A stretch of 64,000 nucleotides of DNA from assembly GCA_021373135.1 (NCBI GenBank), contig JAJFTH010000004.1, positions 62,001-126,000 of the forward strand, written 5' to 3'. Shown piece by piece: positions 26,855 through 36,192 of this stretch. Each line of letters opens with the position of its first letter. The first letter of the stretch is position 1. Made by a program: the position numbers and the translations under genes. The notes below the pieces were generated by a model that had not been told where the DNA came from, ran no database searches, and worked only from the letters and a program-made list of their open reading frames with translations. The stretch comes from Bacteroidales bacterium. Its GTDB lineage: Bacteria > Bacteroidota > Bacteroidia > Bacteroidales > UBA1402.

Positions 26855-28033
26855 ATGCTCACAACAATGAATGAAATTAAGCCAGCCGACCGCCTCCAAA
26901 ATGTTTCGGAATATTATTTTTCGAAAAAATTGAAGGAAGTGGCCGAAATGAATGCCGCCGGAAAGGATATAATCAGCCTCGGCATCGGCAGCCCTGATCT
27001 GCCTCCTTCCGACGAAACCATCCGTCTGCTTGCTGAAGACGCAGCACGTCCGGACGCACACGGTTACCAGCCTTTCGGCGGTCTTCCCGAACTTCGCAAA
27101 GGATTTGCAGATTGGTATGCCCGTTGGTTTGGCGTCACACTCGACCCCAATACTGAAATACAGCCTCTAATTGGCTCCAAGGAAGGAGTCATGCATATCT
27201 CAATGGCCTTTCTGAATCCTGGAGACGGCGTTTTGCTCCCCAATCCGGGATACCCCACCTACACCGCCGTAAGCAACCTGTTACAAGCAAAAATTTACGA
27301 ATATGGCCTGGACGAAAACAACGGCTGGCATCCCGACTTTGAAAAACTCGAAGCCATGGATCTTTCGAATGTAAAACTGATGTGGGTGAACTATCCGAAC
27401 ATGCCTACCGGCGGAAGAGCCAGCATGGAACTGTTCGAAAAACTGGTGGATTTCGGAAAACGTCACGGCATCGTCATTTGCAATGACAACCCATACAGCT
27501 TCATACTCAGCAATGAACACCTGAGCATACTGAGCGTACCCGGAGCCAAAGACATTTGCATCGAGCTCAACTCCATGAGTAAATCGCACAACATGCCGGG
27601 CTGGCGTATTGGGATGGTTGCGACCAACCCGACTTTCCTGCAATGGATCGTCAAGGTGAAAAGCAACGTTGATTCAGGCCAGTTCCGGCCCATACTGAAA
27701 GCTGCGGTCAACGCTTTGAAAGCCGGCCCTGAATGGTATGAAAACATCAACAAAGTCTATCAGAAACGCCGCATCCTGGCAGAAGACATCCTGCGGGAAC
27801 TGGGATGTACCTGGGATTCCAAACAGTCGGGCATGTTCCTTTGGGGACGCATTCCCGATTCCTGTTCGGGAGCTGCAGAAATGGCCGACAAGGTTTTGTA
27901 CAAAGCCAAAGTCTTCATCACTCCCGGCTTTATTTTCGGCAGCAAGGGTGAACGTTACATTCGCGTATCTCTCTGCTGCAAGGAGGAAAATTTATCCGAA
28001 GCTTTATCAAGAATCAAGAAATTAAACAATTAA
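26855..28033 (+). CDS. Class I/II aminotransferase, aromatic operon
   Basis: A 392-aa PLP enzyme. NPGYPTY, the WVNYPNMPTGG segment, NDNPYSF and the PLP-lysine motif NSMSKSHNMPGWRIGM identify fold type I. Its position between pheA and the DAHP synthase/chorismate mutase gene suggests that it transaminates phenylpyruvate and 4-hydroxyphenylpyruvate; related proteins are often labelled LL-diaminopimelate aminotransferase-like. Start at 26855 or four codons later. Only 5 nt separate it from the next gene. Confidence 0.9.
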   Translation: MLTTMNEIKPADRLQNVSEYYFSKKLKEVAEMNAAGKDIISLGIGSPDLPPSDETIRLLAEDAARPDAHGYQPFGGLPELRKGFADWYARWFGVTLDPNTEIQPLIGSKEGVMHISMAFLNPGDGVLLPNPGYPTYTAVSNLLQAKIYEYGLDENNGWHPDFEKLEAMDLSNVKLMWVNYPNMPTGGRASMELFEKLVDFGKRHGIVICNDNPYSFILSNEHLSILSVPGAKDICIELNSMSKSHNMPGWRIGMVATNPTFLQWIVKVKSNVDSGQFRPILKAAVNALKAGPEWYENINKVYQKRRILAEDILRELGCTWDSKQSGMFLWGRIPDSCSGAAEMADKVLYKAKVFITPGFIFGSKGERYIRVSLCCKEENLSEALSRIKKLNN

Positions 28034-28038
28034 CCGAT

Positions 28039-29112
28039 ATGGAAACAATGGAATTTGAATCGATTTTGCTACCTGGAGTGGACGCCAAACGTCCGATCGT
28101 CATTGCGGGACCATGTAGCGCAGAAACGGAAGAGCAAGTCATGGCTACAGCCAAACAACTGGCGGACAGAGGAATAAAAATATTCCGTGCAGGCATCTGG
28201 AAACCCCGGACCAGACCCGGTGCTTTCGAAGGTGTCGGATCAGAAGGCCTTAGATGGCTACAAAGGGTTCAAAAGGAAACAGGCATGTATACCGCCACCG
28301 AAGTGGCCACCGCCAAGCACGTGGCAGAAGCCATCAAATACGGCGTTGACATACTCTGGATTGGAGCACGTACTTCTGCCAACCCTTTCGCCGTACAGGA
28401 AATTGCCGATGCCTTGAAAGGTTGCGACAAACCGATACTGATCAAAAACCCGATCAACCCTGACCTTGACCTTTGGATCGGAGCCATCGAACGGCTTTAT
28501 CAGGCAGGCATCCGCAAATTGGGTGTGATTCACCGCGGTTTCAGCTCTTCAGACAAAAAAATTTACCGTAATATTCCTCAATGGCATATTCCTATTGAGT
28601 TGCGCAGACGTTATCCGGCCTTGCCTATGTTCTGTGACCCAAGTCATATAGGTGGAAAACGTGAATTGATTGCTTCCATTTCGCAACAGTCCATGGATAT
28701 GAACTTTGACGGTTTGATCATTGAGTCTCATTGCGACCCGGACTCTGCCTGGAGTGATAAAGACCAACAGGTTACCCCGGACATTCTGGATTACATCATC
28801 AACCTGCTGGTCATCCGTGATGAGCAACAAACTACGGAGAATCTGAGTGAACTTCGCAAACAGATAGACGATATCGACGACCAGTTGGTTGAAACGATTG
28901 CCAAACGTATGCGGATTTCGAGGGAAATCGGTACCTACAAGAAAGAGCACAATATGCAAGTGTTGCAGGCTACCAGATACAGTGAAATTTTGGAGGGCAG
29001 GATCAATCAGGCTGTTAAGTTTGGAATAGAAGGAAACTGCATGCAGAAGATTCTTGAAGCAATCCATGAGGAATCGGTTCGACAACAGATTGAAATCATC
29101 AACGCAAAATAA
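28039..29112 (+). CDS. aroF: Bifunctional DAHP synthase / chorismate mutase
   Basis: A 357-aa fusion. Residues about 1-260 are a type I-beta (AroA/KDSA-like) 3-deoxy-7-phosphoheptulonate synthase: VIAGPCSAETEEQV, FRAGIWKPRTRPGAFEG, and DPSHIGGKREL. Residues about 270-357 are an AroQ-type chorismate mutase: LSELRKQIDDIDDQLVETIA and the basic RMRISREIGTYKKEH. One protein thus starts the shikimate pathway and makes prephenate, the substrate of both flanking enzymes. Gene symbol usage varies (aroF/aroA). Confidence 0.95.
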   Translation: METMEFESILLPGVDAKRPIVIAGPCSAETEEQVMATAKQLADRGIKIFRAGIWKPRTRPGAFEGVGSEGLRWLQRVQKETGMYTATEVATAKHVAEAIKYGVDILWIGARTSANPFAVQEIADALKGCDKPILIKNPINPDLDLWIGAIERLYQAGIRKLGVIHRGFSSSDKKIYRNIPQWHIPIELRRRYPALPMFCDPSHIGGKRELIASISQQSMDMNFDGLIIESHCDPDSAWSDKDQQVTPDILDYIINLLVIRDEQQTTENLSELRKQIDDIDDQLVETIAKRMRISREIGTYKKEHNMQVLQATRYSEILEGRINQAVKFGIEGNCMQKILEAIHEESVRQQIEIINAK

Positions 29113-29122
29113 TCAAAAGAAG

Positions 29123-29896
29123 ATGAAAATATTGATAATCGGAGCTGGGAAGATGGGACGTTTTTTTGCAGATGTACTGAGCTTTCACCATGAGGTTTGC
29201 TTGTATGATGTAGACCCGAAGCAGTTGAAATTTGTTTACAATGCCATACGCACTACGGATTTGGAAGAAGTCAGGGCTTTCGAGCCGGAACTGATGATAA
29301 ATGCCGTGACCATCAAGTATACAATCGATGCTTTTGAAAATGTAATACCCTATCTTCCAAAGAATTGCATCTTGTCTGACATTGCATCCGTCAAAACCGG
29401 CCTGAAAGATTTCTATGCAAATAGTGGCTTCCGGTTCGTTTCATCCCATCCGATGTTCGGCCCGACTTTTGCCAGCCTCAGCGACTTGAGCACACAGAGT
29501 GCCATCATCATTTCCGAATCAGACACGTTGGGGAAAGCCTTTTTCAAGGATGTTTACCATTCTCTAAGACTTAACATTTTCGAATACACCTTCGAAAAGC
29601 ACGACCAGACAACGGCCTATTCCCTTTCCATCCCGTTTGCATCCACACTGGTCTTCGGATCTGTCATGCGTCATCAGGAAGCTCCCGGAACTACGTTCAA
29701 AAGGCACATGGCCATTGCAGAAGGGCTGATGTCGGAAGATGACTACCTGCTTCAGGAAATACTGTTCAACCCCTTTGCCATAAAGCAGATTGAGAACATC
29801 ATGGCCAAACTGGGCGAACTTCATGACATCATCCAAAATAAGGATGCAGAAAAAATGCAGGCATTTTTGAAAACGGTCAGAAAGAATATTGCATAA
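29123..29896 (+). CDS. tyrA: Prephenate dehydrogenase
   Basis: A 257-aa NAD(P)-dependent enzyme converting prephenate to 4-hydroxyphenylpyruvate. The N-terminal dinucleotide motif is LIIGAGKMGRFFADV, and SSHPMFGPTFASL carries the conserved prephenate-binding His. The ATG at 29123 follows the chorismate mutase stop by 10 nt; the frame upstream to 29054 overlaps that gene. It is the last gene of the aromatic operon and its 3' end and terminator are duplicated at 37109-37172. Confidence 0.94.
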   Translation: MKILIIGAGKMGRFFADVLSFHHEVCLYDVDPKQLKFVYNAIRTTDLEEVRAFEPELMINAVTIKYTIDAFENVIPYLPKNCILSDIASVKTGLKDFYANSGFRFVSSHPMFGPTFASLSDLSTQSAIIISESDTLGKAFFKDVYHSLRLNIFEYTFEKHDQTTAYSLSIPFASTLVFGSVMRHQEAPGTTFKRHMAIAEGLMSEDDYLLQEILFNPFAIKQIENIMAKLGELHDIIQNKDAEKMQAFLKTVRKNIA

Positions 29897-29947
29897 CAGA
29901 CTAAGACCTCTCAGAGATAGGCTGCCTCAAAAAGGGCAGCCTTTTTT
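29884..29947. repeat. Direct repeat copy A (tyrA 3' end and terminator)
   Basis: The last four codons of tyrA, its stop and its terminator. It matches 37109-37172 in about 60 of 64 positions, including a perfect 36-bp core (29898-29933 equals 37123-37158). Together the copies bracket the 7.2-kb secreted-protein island. Confidence 0.9.
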
Positions 29948-29948
29948 T
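29920..29948 (+). terminator. Terminator of the aromatic operon
   Basis: GGCTGCC (29920-29926) pairs with GGCAGCC (29935-29941), an 8-nt loop, then seven T. A second copy is at 37145-37172. Confidence 0.9.
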
Positions 29949-29950
29949 GA

Positions 29951-30027
29951 GATAGCCACGCATAACGCACTAACACCAAGCCATACCACCTGCGGTGGCG
30001 AGGCCTGACTACCCGTTAGCGGCTATC
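29951..30027. repeat. 77-bp imperfect palindromic element
   Basis: GATAGCC (29951-29957) is the inverse of GGCTATC (30021-30027), with further pairing of TAAC and GTTA. Inside is a second hairpin, CCACC-TGC-GGTGG (29986-29998), extended by flanking GCC and GGC. It is GC-richer than its surroundings and could be a REP-like element, the mark of a recombination site, or a structured RNA. Confidence 0.55.
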
Positions 30028-30408
30028 CCCAATATAATACCAAATTAATAACTTCAGGGCTCTAATTGTATTTCACTAAAAAAACATAACACCTATTTTT
30101 TGACTTGAACGAATTAGCAGGTGAAATACTTCAGCCCCACAAAAAAAGATGTGTTTTAAAACACACGTAAATGATTTGGAATCGTTAATAAACATATTAT
30201 TTTTACAAAATTAGTACTTGCAAATGGAGGCGTTCTTTTATATTGTTGATAATCTGTTTATCGCAGACTTTTTAACCATACAGGCATAGTAATCTATACA
30301 CAAAGCACTAACCTGCTGCCCCACTTTTTTTGATTGGGTTCAATGGGCGATACCATTTTCAAAAAAATATCATCGAACACTTGCAAGTCAGGATGATGCA
30401 AACCTTAG
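30028..30408. other. Intergenic AT-rich stretch with palindrome
   Basis: No gene is supported. It holds a perfect 16-bp palindrome TGTGTTTTAAAACACA (30150-30165) and a GTATTTCAC / GTGAAATAC inverted pair around 30080-30130. The end of the stretch precedes an N-terminally truncated open frame. Confidence 0.5.
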
Positions 30409-31431
30409 AACCTTAGCGGCTACAACAGTCACAGCGGTGCCCTGATCAATGTCATAACGAATAGTAACTACGGGTACAAAAGCTCTTGCATCGCTGTTGA
30501 TCTGGATAATGATGGGATTAACGAAATTGTAACAACGGCATCCATAAATTCAACGACCACTTTCGTTGTCTTGGCATATAAGATGGATGGCACCATGGTT
30601 CCAGGTTGGAATGGTTCGCAAACAATCGTGAGCCAGTGGGAATGGCATTGTAACGATGTCTCTGCCGGTGACATTGACAACGATGATACCATTGAGATCG
30701 TATCAATAGGCGTCAATACGGTGAAAATCTGGTCATCCAATGGTACGTTGTTGAATACCATAGTACTTGATAATCCTGCAAATGGTAAAATTGTGCCCAT
30801 TCTGGCCGATGTGGATGGGGATATGGAGAATGAGATTCTTGTTGCAAAAGGTGGGATTACAGGTTATAAAGGGTATATACATGCATATAAGCTGGATGGT
30901 TCTGAAGCTCCGGGCTTCCCGTTAGTTGCTGATAACGGCTGTATAGGTAGCCCCTGTGTTTCAGATATTGATAATGATGGAAAGAATGAATTGATCTTTG
31001 GAGAATGGAACATGGTCCATGTATATGAAACCAATGGAAATCCAAATTATATTGAGTGGGGGTGCGAACATCATGATCACCGGAATACGGGAGAGTACCT
31101 GAGTGGAAAACCCCGGACCATCACAACCAGCGAATCATGGCATATCAATAAGGATATACGTTGCAATACGTTTATCGAAACAGGCGCGACGTTATCCATA
31201 TATGCGCAAATTAACACTCTCGAATCTGCCAAAATAGTGGTAAGAAATGGCGGGACACTCGTGATAGACGGGGGTAAGCTGTTGTTTGCAGACATTGAGG
31301 TGCAAAGCGGTGGCAGGTTGGTTATCCAAAACAACGGCAAAATAAAACTCCACAGAAATGGATCCTTAAAAATCAATTTGGGAGCGACCGTCGACTACGA
31401 ATACGGTTCAATCGTTTTACATGGTTCCTGA
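30409..31431 (+). pseudogene. 5'-truncated FG-GAP/VCBS repeat surface protein
   Basis: An open frame of 340 codons that begins right after a TAG and has no credible start or signal peptide. It contains four Asp-rich calcium-binding FG-GAP/VCBS-like repeats: IAVDLDNDGINEIVT, AGDIDNDDTIEIVS, LADVDGDMENEILVA and VSDIDNDGKNELIFG. The last 100 residues form a regular beta-rich tail (ETGATLSIYAQ, NGGTLVIDGGKLLF, GGRLVIQNNGKI) of the kind found at the ends of Bacteroidota surface proteins. The missing N-terminus suggests a remnant of a larger secreted adhesin or protease. Confidence 0.7.
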
Positions 31432-31506
31432 ATTGCATGAGTGGATTTAGTGTCACCAAAACGAAGGAACGCGGTTTAAGCAACAAACGATAAAAAACAG
31501 ACAGTC

Positions 31507-32445
31507 ATGAAAAAACGAACAGGCCTCTTTTTCTTACTGGTATTTTCAATGAACGGCTTGCATTCTCAAGGATACCAGAAGTTGGTTGAAACTGGCAATA
31601 GATGGAATTATGTGTATGGTTTTCCCATGATCTTGGGACTTGAAGAAGACGGCAATTATGAAGTAACCTACTCTTTTTTCCTAACCAATGACACCACCAT
31701 CGTTGATACAAAGTATGTGAAACTGATGTGTGATGTCATTACATTCGATAAAACGGAAACAAACTATTTCGGAGCACTCAGGGAGGACACGATCAACCAA
31801 CGGGTTTTTTTTCTGAATCCGGCGAATGAAGAGCGTCTTGCCTATTCGTTCAATCATGCCGTGGGGGATACTATCATGGTAGATTCCACCAGTGTCCATG
31901 ATGGATACTTCATAAGAAGTGTCAAAGCCATAGACACCGTTGAATATGGGGGTGTTCAACGTAAAAAGATGGAAGTTTGTAATACGGTTTATCTTCACGG
32001 TGTTGGTACACCTTATGATGTCTTTACTGATCATTGGATTGAGGGTATTGGATCGTTGAAACAACTATTGGCCAACATTATCTATCCTTACCTGTCGGAT
32101 ATTTATAAGTCAACACTTCTTTGCTTCTGGCACGAGGGTGAACAGATATATAGTAATCCGGTATATGATCTCTGTGTGTATACAAGTGAACCATATAACA
32201 TCGAAAACATAAACAGCCATGAAGACATCATCCTGTACCCAAACCCGGTATCCGGTTTGTTGCATGTCTCCTGCAATGAACCGATCCGGAAAATCGAGTT
32301 GTTGGACATGGAGGGAAGTCTGCTACAGGCAACCTCAACAAACGAGCTGGACGTGTCCAAGCTTGCTGATGACATCTATTTCATCAGGGCAACTACGGTA
32401 TCAGCAAGGATGTTGATTGAACGATTTATCAAGCGTACGCAGTGA
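31507..32445 (+). CDS. Secreted protein with T9SS type A sorting domain (paralogue 1)
   Basis: A 312-aa protein with a signal peptide (MKKRTGLFFLLVFSMNGLHSQ) and a central domain of unknown function (NRWNYVY, GALREDTINQRVFFL, RLAYSFNHAVGDT). The C-terminal 75 residues are a type A T9SS sorting domain: ILYPNPVSGLLHVSC, IRKIELLDMEGSLLQ, LDVSKLADDIYFIRA. It should be exported across the outer membrane and anchored or released. It shares the central pattern with the proteins at 32608 and 36193. Confidence 0.85.
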   Translation: MKKRTGLFFLLVFSMNGLHSQGYQKLVETGNRWNYVYGFPMILGLEEDGNYEVTYSFFLTNDTTIVDTKYVKLMCDVITFDKTETNYFGALREDTINQRVFFLNPANEERLAYSFNHAVGDTIMVDSTSVHDGYFIRSVKAIDTVEYGGVQRKKMEVCNTVYLHGVGTPYDVFTDHWIEGIGSLKQLLANIIYPYLSDIYKSTLLCFWHEGEQIYSNPVYDLCVYTSEPYNIENINSHEDIILYPNPVSGLLHVSCNEPIRKIELLDMEGSLLQATSTNELDVSKLADDIYFIRATTVSARMLIERFIKRTQ

Positions 32446-32607
32446 TATCGCAGTATGTGTCATGTTTTGCTGATTAATTGAATGTATCTTTTGCGCATTT
32501 TGAATTTTCGCTTTCTCGTTTAACCAGTTGAAGAACAACTTTATGGATTGACGATTTAGTATTTTTCACTTCAATTAACTGATAATTCACTTTTAATCGA
32601 AAAAAAT

Positions 32608-33539
32608 ATGAAAAAAAAATATTGTTTATTTGTTTTATGTTTTTGTCAATTATGGTTTTTCCAAATGAATACCATAAGATGATAACAAGTAAAAATCACT
32701 GGAATTACATTAGTGAAATGTACCCCAATTGCATTGGTTGTGGCGGTGAAACAAAAACGCACTCTTATTTTGTTTCGAGCGATACCATCATTAACAGTAA
32801 TTCCTATAAAAAAATCATGTGTGCAGAGATCAGGTATAATGGTATCGATACAATGTTTTTTTGTGCAGCACGTGAAGATACTGTTAATCAGATTGTTTAT
32901 TTAAAATACGACAGTTGGGATGAAAAAATGTTATATTCATTCAAGGTTGATTCAGGTTTAATGTTATCCTCGGATTCTGTTTATGTAGGGACGAAGTTAT
33001 CTACTATTACTGAGAGATATATAAAATCTGTAGATAGTTATAATTTCAATGGCTTTACAGGTAAAAAGATATCTGTTGCGACGATTATTAAAGCTTCTAT
33101 TACGAACTTCATGCCGTATGAAATAAATGTAGAGGTATGGTATGAGGGTATTGGACAATTGTACAGCTTCTTTGGAATTGGACAAGATGCTGACATCCTC
33201 TGTTATTGGAATGATGGTAATCAAATATATTCCAATCCAGAAAAGAATGCATGTGTTATTACAGAATATATAGCTGGTTCTGGGTTAGAACAACCAGCGA
33301 TTAAACCATTATTAAGGTTAATCCCCAATCCAGTTAAAAATAGCCTAATCATTGAGTCAAACGTAGAGTTTGAATGTGCTGATCTTTATGATTTATTTGG
33401 CTTTAAATTGATTGGAACATCAAGTAATACACTTGATCTCTCCGGTTTTAAGGACGGTGTTTATCTCGTGAAAATCAAACTACAATCCGGACAAATTGTC
33501 ACAGAGAAGGTAATAAAAAAACAGCCTATAATCGAGTAA
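32608..33539 (+). CDS. T9SS cargo protein (paralogue 2), out of frame at an A9 tract
   Basis: From codon 32622 onward the reading frame encodes about 305 residues like paralogue 1 (NHWNYISEM, CAAREDTVNQIVYL, MLYSFKVDSG) and ends in a T9SS type A domain (LIPNPVKNSLIIES, LDLSGFKDGVYLVKI). The only good ATG (32608) is followed by nine A; read directly it gives MKKKYCLFV and stops after 24 codons. With ten A it would give MKKKILFICFMFLSIMVFP, a perfect signal peptide joined to the rest. The gene is therefore off by one base: phase-variable, decayed, or a sequencing error. A TTG start at 32622 would lack the basic signal region. Confidence 0.75.
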
Positions 33540-33595
33540 ACAGCCCCGTCAGAATTTCAAGTTTTTTTAACCTCTCCATTTTAAAAACAAAAATA

Positions 33596-35959
33596 ATGAA
33601 TAAGAAAACAACATTAGTACTGATTGCTTTGTTGATTTCGTGTCTTGTATCCGCTCAATTAAAATATTCAATTACTTTTTCAAAAGAAAAAGTAAAGATT
33701 AAGGATATTAGTGAAAATCAAAACAAACTTAAAGTAATCGATTATGAAAGTCTTAGTGCTGACTTTAAGGAGGGATTCCCTATAATTCCTTATAAATATC
33801 TTAAGTTTTATATTTCAGATAATCAAAGTAAACTTGAGATTAATATCCTTAAAATTAAAAATGAAGTGATTAGCCTCGAAGCAAAAATCCAAGTTGCACC
33901 ATCGCCTATCCCAACATCTATCAATGCAAATACTGCTCTTGTAGAAGACGACTTAAAAAAAGTTTTTAATCCTAATGCTATCTATCCTGAATCTCCCGTC
34001 AGTCTCGTTTCTGACGAATTTATTGATGGTAACATTCGTATAATAACTGTCAGAGTATCACCAGTTCAGTATAAGGAAGATGATTTATCAATAATGCTAA
34101 ATTCAACGATAGATTTCGAGATTGTTACATCAAGTAATACAACTTTGCCAAATAAGAAATCGCCCATAAACCCTAAAGTTAAGCGAAAATTCATGATGGC
34201 GAACAGTTTGCAACTTGAAAACAAAGATGAATTCTTGAAAAAGAATGCGTATATTTTAACAAGTGTAAGTCTTAGGAGTGCATCAAGTATATCATTACCA
34301 GTTTATGAATATATTGTCATCACCTCAGAATCATTATCTCTTTCATTTGAAAAATTGATTAGCTGGAAAAGACGGAAAGGTGTTAGTGCTGGCGTTGTAA
34401 CAATGCAATCAATTTTAAATGACCCAGATATCACTGGAGATGGCATATCAAATTTGTATGATGATGCTGGGAAATTGCGCCAATATTTAACTTATGCTTG
34501 GCAAAATGGTGCGGCATATGTATTGCTTGGCGGGCAAGACTCAATCGTACCTGTAAGGTATGGGGCAGGTGGAAACTATTCAAATAATTATCCGCCAACA
34601 CTAGCTTATAAGATCCCATCAGACCTATATTTCAGCGATTTAAATGGCAATTGGAATGTAGATGGTGATTCTATTTATGGCGAAGCTAGTAACGACATGG
34701 TTGAATATTCCTCCGAATTAAATGTGGGTCGTTTATTATGCAAAAACAGTGTGGAAGTATCTAACTTTATCAATAAAGTTTTGATTTATGAGAAAAACCC
34801 CGGGCTAGGCGACTATAGTTATTTAGGAAAAGCTTTCTATTCACAAGACGATCAATTACAAAGTAATAATGAGGCGGGTACAATCGCATCTGATTTAAGT
34901 TCATATTTTAGTACAAACGATATTCTTGAAGAATACCCTGGTTATAACAGCCAGAATACAACATATCCAACGGGGAATGATATCATTTCAAAAATGAACG
35001 AAAGATATGGGCTTTTTAGTTGGTTTGGTCATGGTGATGTATATGGAATATCTTCGTTGTCACAAGGCGTAAATCAAGGGCCATGGAAAGGCATATCATC
35101 ACTGGATAGTTATAGAGGAGGCTTTCAGGAGGAAGTTGGTAATGGACTTGACTCATTAAAAAACCAAAATTATCCGGCAATTGCATATACAATTGCATGC
35201 GATGTCACGCCTTTTGACAAGTATAATGACTTTACACCAAATGATGATGGTGGTTTTGGATACTATCATCACCACGTTCCATATAGCTTTGGAGAGAGTT
35301 TTACTGTCGAAGGTGACTTTGGAGGACCAGTCTTTTTAGGCAATACTAGACATGGGTGGGTTTGGTATTCTACACAATTATATAGGAAATTTATAGATGC
35401 TTTTGGATGTTCGAATTTCCATTTAGGGATGGCTGAAGCAATCTCAAAATCTACATATAATTCATCATTAAAGCATTATTTAGCCCTAACTCATAACTTA
35501 ATTGGATGTCCAGAAGTTCAAATATGGACGAGTACTCCTACAAATTTTGGAACAGTTAGTGCCACTCAATCAGGTAGTAACGTGAATGTAAGTACATCTG
35601 ATGCTGATTGCCTTATTGGTATCAGCGGATTGTTCAGCGGCAATTCATATCATAATAGTGTGGTTGGCAGTGATGCAACATTCTCAAATGTTCCTTCAAA
35701 TTTTATTGTTACGGTCAACAAACATAATCACTTTCCGTATATTGCCCCCTTGTATATCCAGAATGAACAAATTTCTGGAAATAACTATATATATGCTAAT
35801 GAGGTTTCACTTGGAAGTAGCGTTACAAATGCAAGGACAAGCGGGAATGCTGTAGTTACGAATGGAGCGTCTTTGACTATTAAAACTCCTAGCGTAGTTA
35901 CATTATCGCCTGGTTTTTCTGTTGCACTGGGTGGTAGTTTTACAATTATTAATAAGTGA
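33596..35959 (+). CDS. Gingipain-type C25 cysteine peptidase
   Basis: A 787-aa secreted protein: signal peptide (MNKKTTLVLIALLISCLVSAQ), a propeptide-like region to about residue 230, then the C25 domain. Visible landmarks are EYIVITSESLSLSFEKLI, YVLLGGQDSIVPVRYG, a catalytic His in GLFSWFGHGDVYGI and a catalytic Cys in AYTIACDVTPFD. The tail (ASLTIKTPSVVTLSPGF, then SVALGGSFTIINK) is a beta-rich end seen in other surface proteins, and not a canonical type A or B sorting domain. It is likely a secreted or surface endopeptidase; Arg or Lys specificity cannot be predicted. It is notably AT-rich against the housekeeping genes. Confidence 0.88.
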   Translation: MNKKTTLVLIALLISCLVSAQLKYSITFSKEKVKIKDISENQNKLKVIDYESLSADFKEGFPIIPYKYLKFYISDNQSKLEINILKIKNEVISLEAKIQVAPSPIPTSINANTALVEDDLKKVFNPNAIYPESPVSLVSDEFIDGNIRIITVRVSPVQYKEDDLSIMLNSTIDFEIVTSSNTTLPNKKSPINPKVKRKFMMANSLQLENKDEFLKKNAYILTSVSLRSASSISLPVYEYIVITSESLSLSFEKLISWKRRKGVSAGVVTMQSILNDPDITGDGISNLYDDAGKLRQYLTYAWQNGAAYVLLGGQDSIVPVRYGAGGNYSNNYPPTLAYKIPSDLYFSDLNGNWNVDGDSIYGEASNDMVEYSSELNVGRLLCKNSVEVSNFINKVLIYEKNPGLGDYSYLGKAFYSQDDQLQSNNEAGTIASDLSSYFSTNDILEEYPGYNSQNTTYPTGNDIISKMNERYGLFSWFGHGDVYGISSLSQGVNQGPWKGISSLDSYRGGFQEEVGNGLDSLKNQNYPAIAYTIACDVTPFDKYNDFTPNDDGGFGYYHHHVPYSFGESFTVEGDFGGPVFLGNTRHGWVWYSTQLYRKFIDAFGCSNFHLGMAEAISKSTYNSSLKHYLALTHNLIGCPEVQIWTSTPTNFGTVSATQSGSNVNVSTSDADCLIGISGLFSGNSYHNSVVGSDATFSNVPSNFIVTVNKHNHFPYIAPLYIQNEQISGNNYIYANEVSLGSSVTNARTSGNAVVTNGASLTIKTPSVVTLSPGFSVALGGSFTIINK

Positions 35960-36037
35960 TTTTCGAGTAATTAAAGTTCATTTGTTTGGATCGAGTTGAA
36001 GATGTTTATATAAATGAGAGACTTAATGTTAAGATGA

Positions 36038-36181
36038 AAATACAATATACATTCCCGAGGTTCTTCCGGTGGAAGCGTCCTTATTCGTAATGGAGCACAC
36101 GTCGTTTTTGATGCTTCAGAAAATTGTTATCTTGAAGAGAACGTTGAATGTGAATTGGGAGCGAGTATTGATATCAATTAA
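36038..36181 (+). pseudogene. C-terminal tail fragment of a surface protein
   Basis: A 47-codon open piece without a start codon. GGSVLIRNGAHVVFDASE and ELGASIDIN resemble the beta-rich tail of the C25 peptidase (LSPGF, GGSFTI) and of the VCBS fragment. It is a remnant of a lost gene, ending 11 nt before the next start. Confidence 0.5.
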
Positions 36182-36192
36182 ATCGTGGAACA

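Noticed and set aside
30300..30408. Possible upstream part of the VCBS gene in another frame
   Set aside because: The open stretch shows no FG-GAP pattern, so a simple frameshift joining it to 30409 onward is not supported.
32622..33539. TTG at 32622 as the true start of the second cargo paralogue
   Set aside because: It would remove the basic n-region of the signal peptide, while the ATG-A(n) arrangement 14 nt upstream fits perfectly with one extra base.
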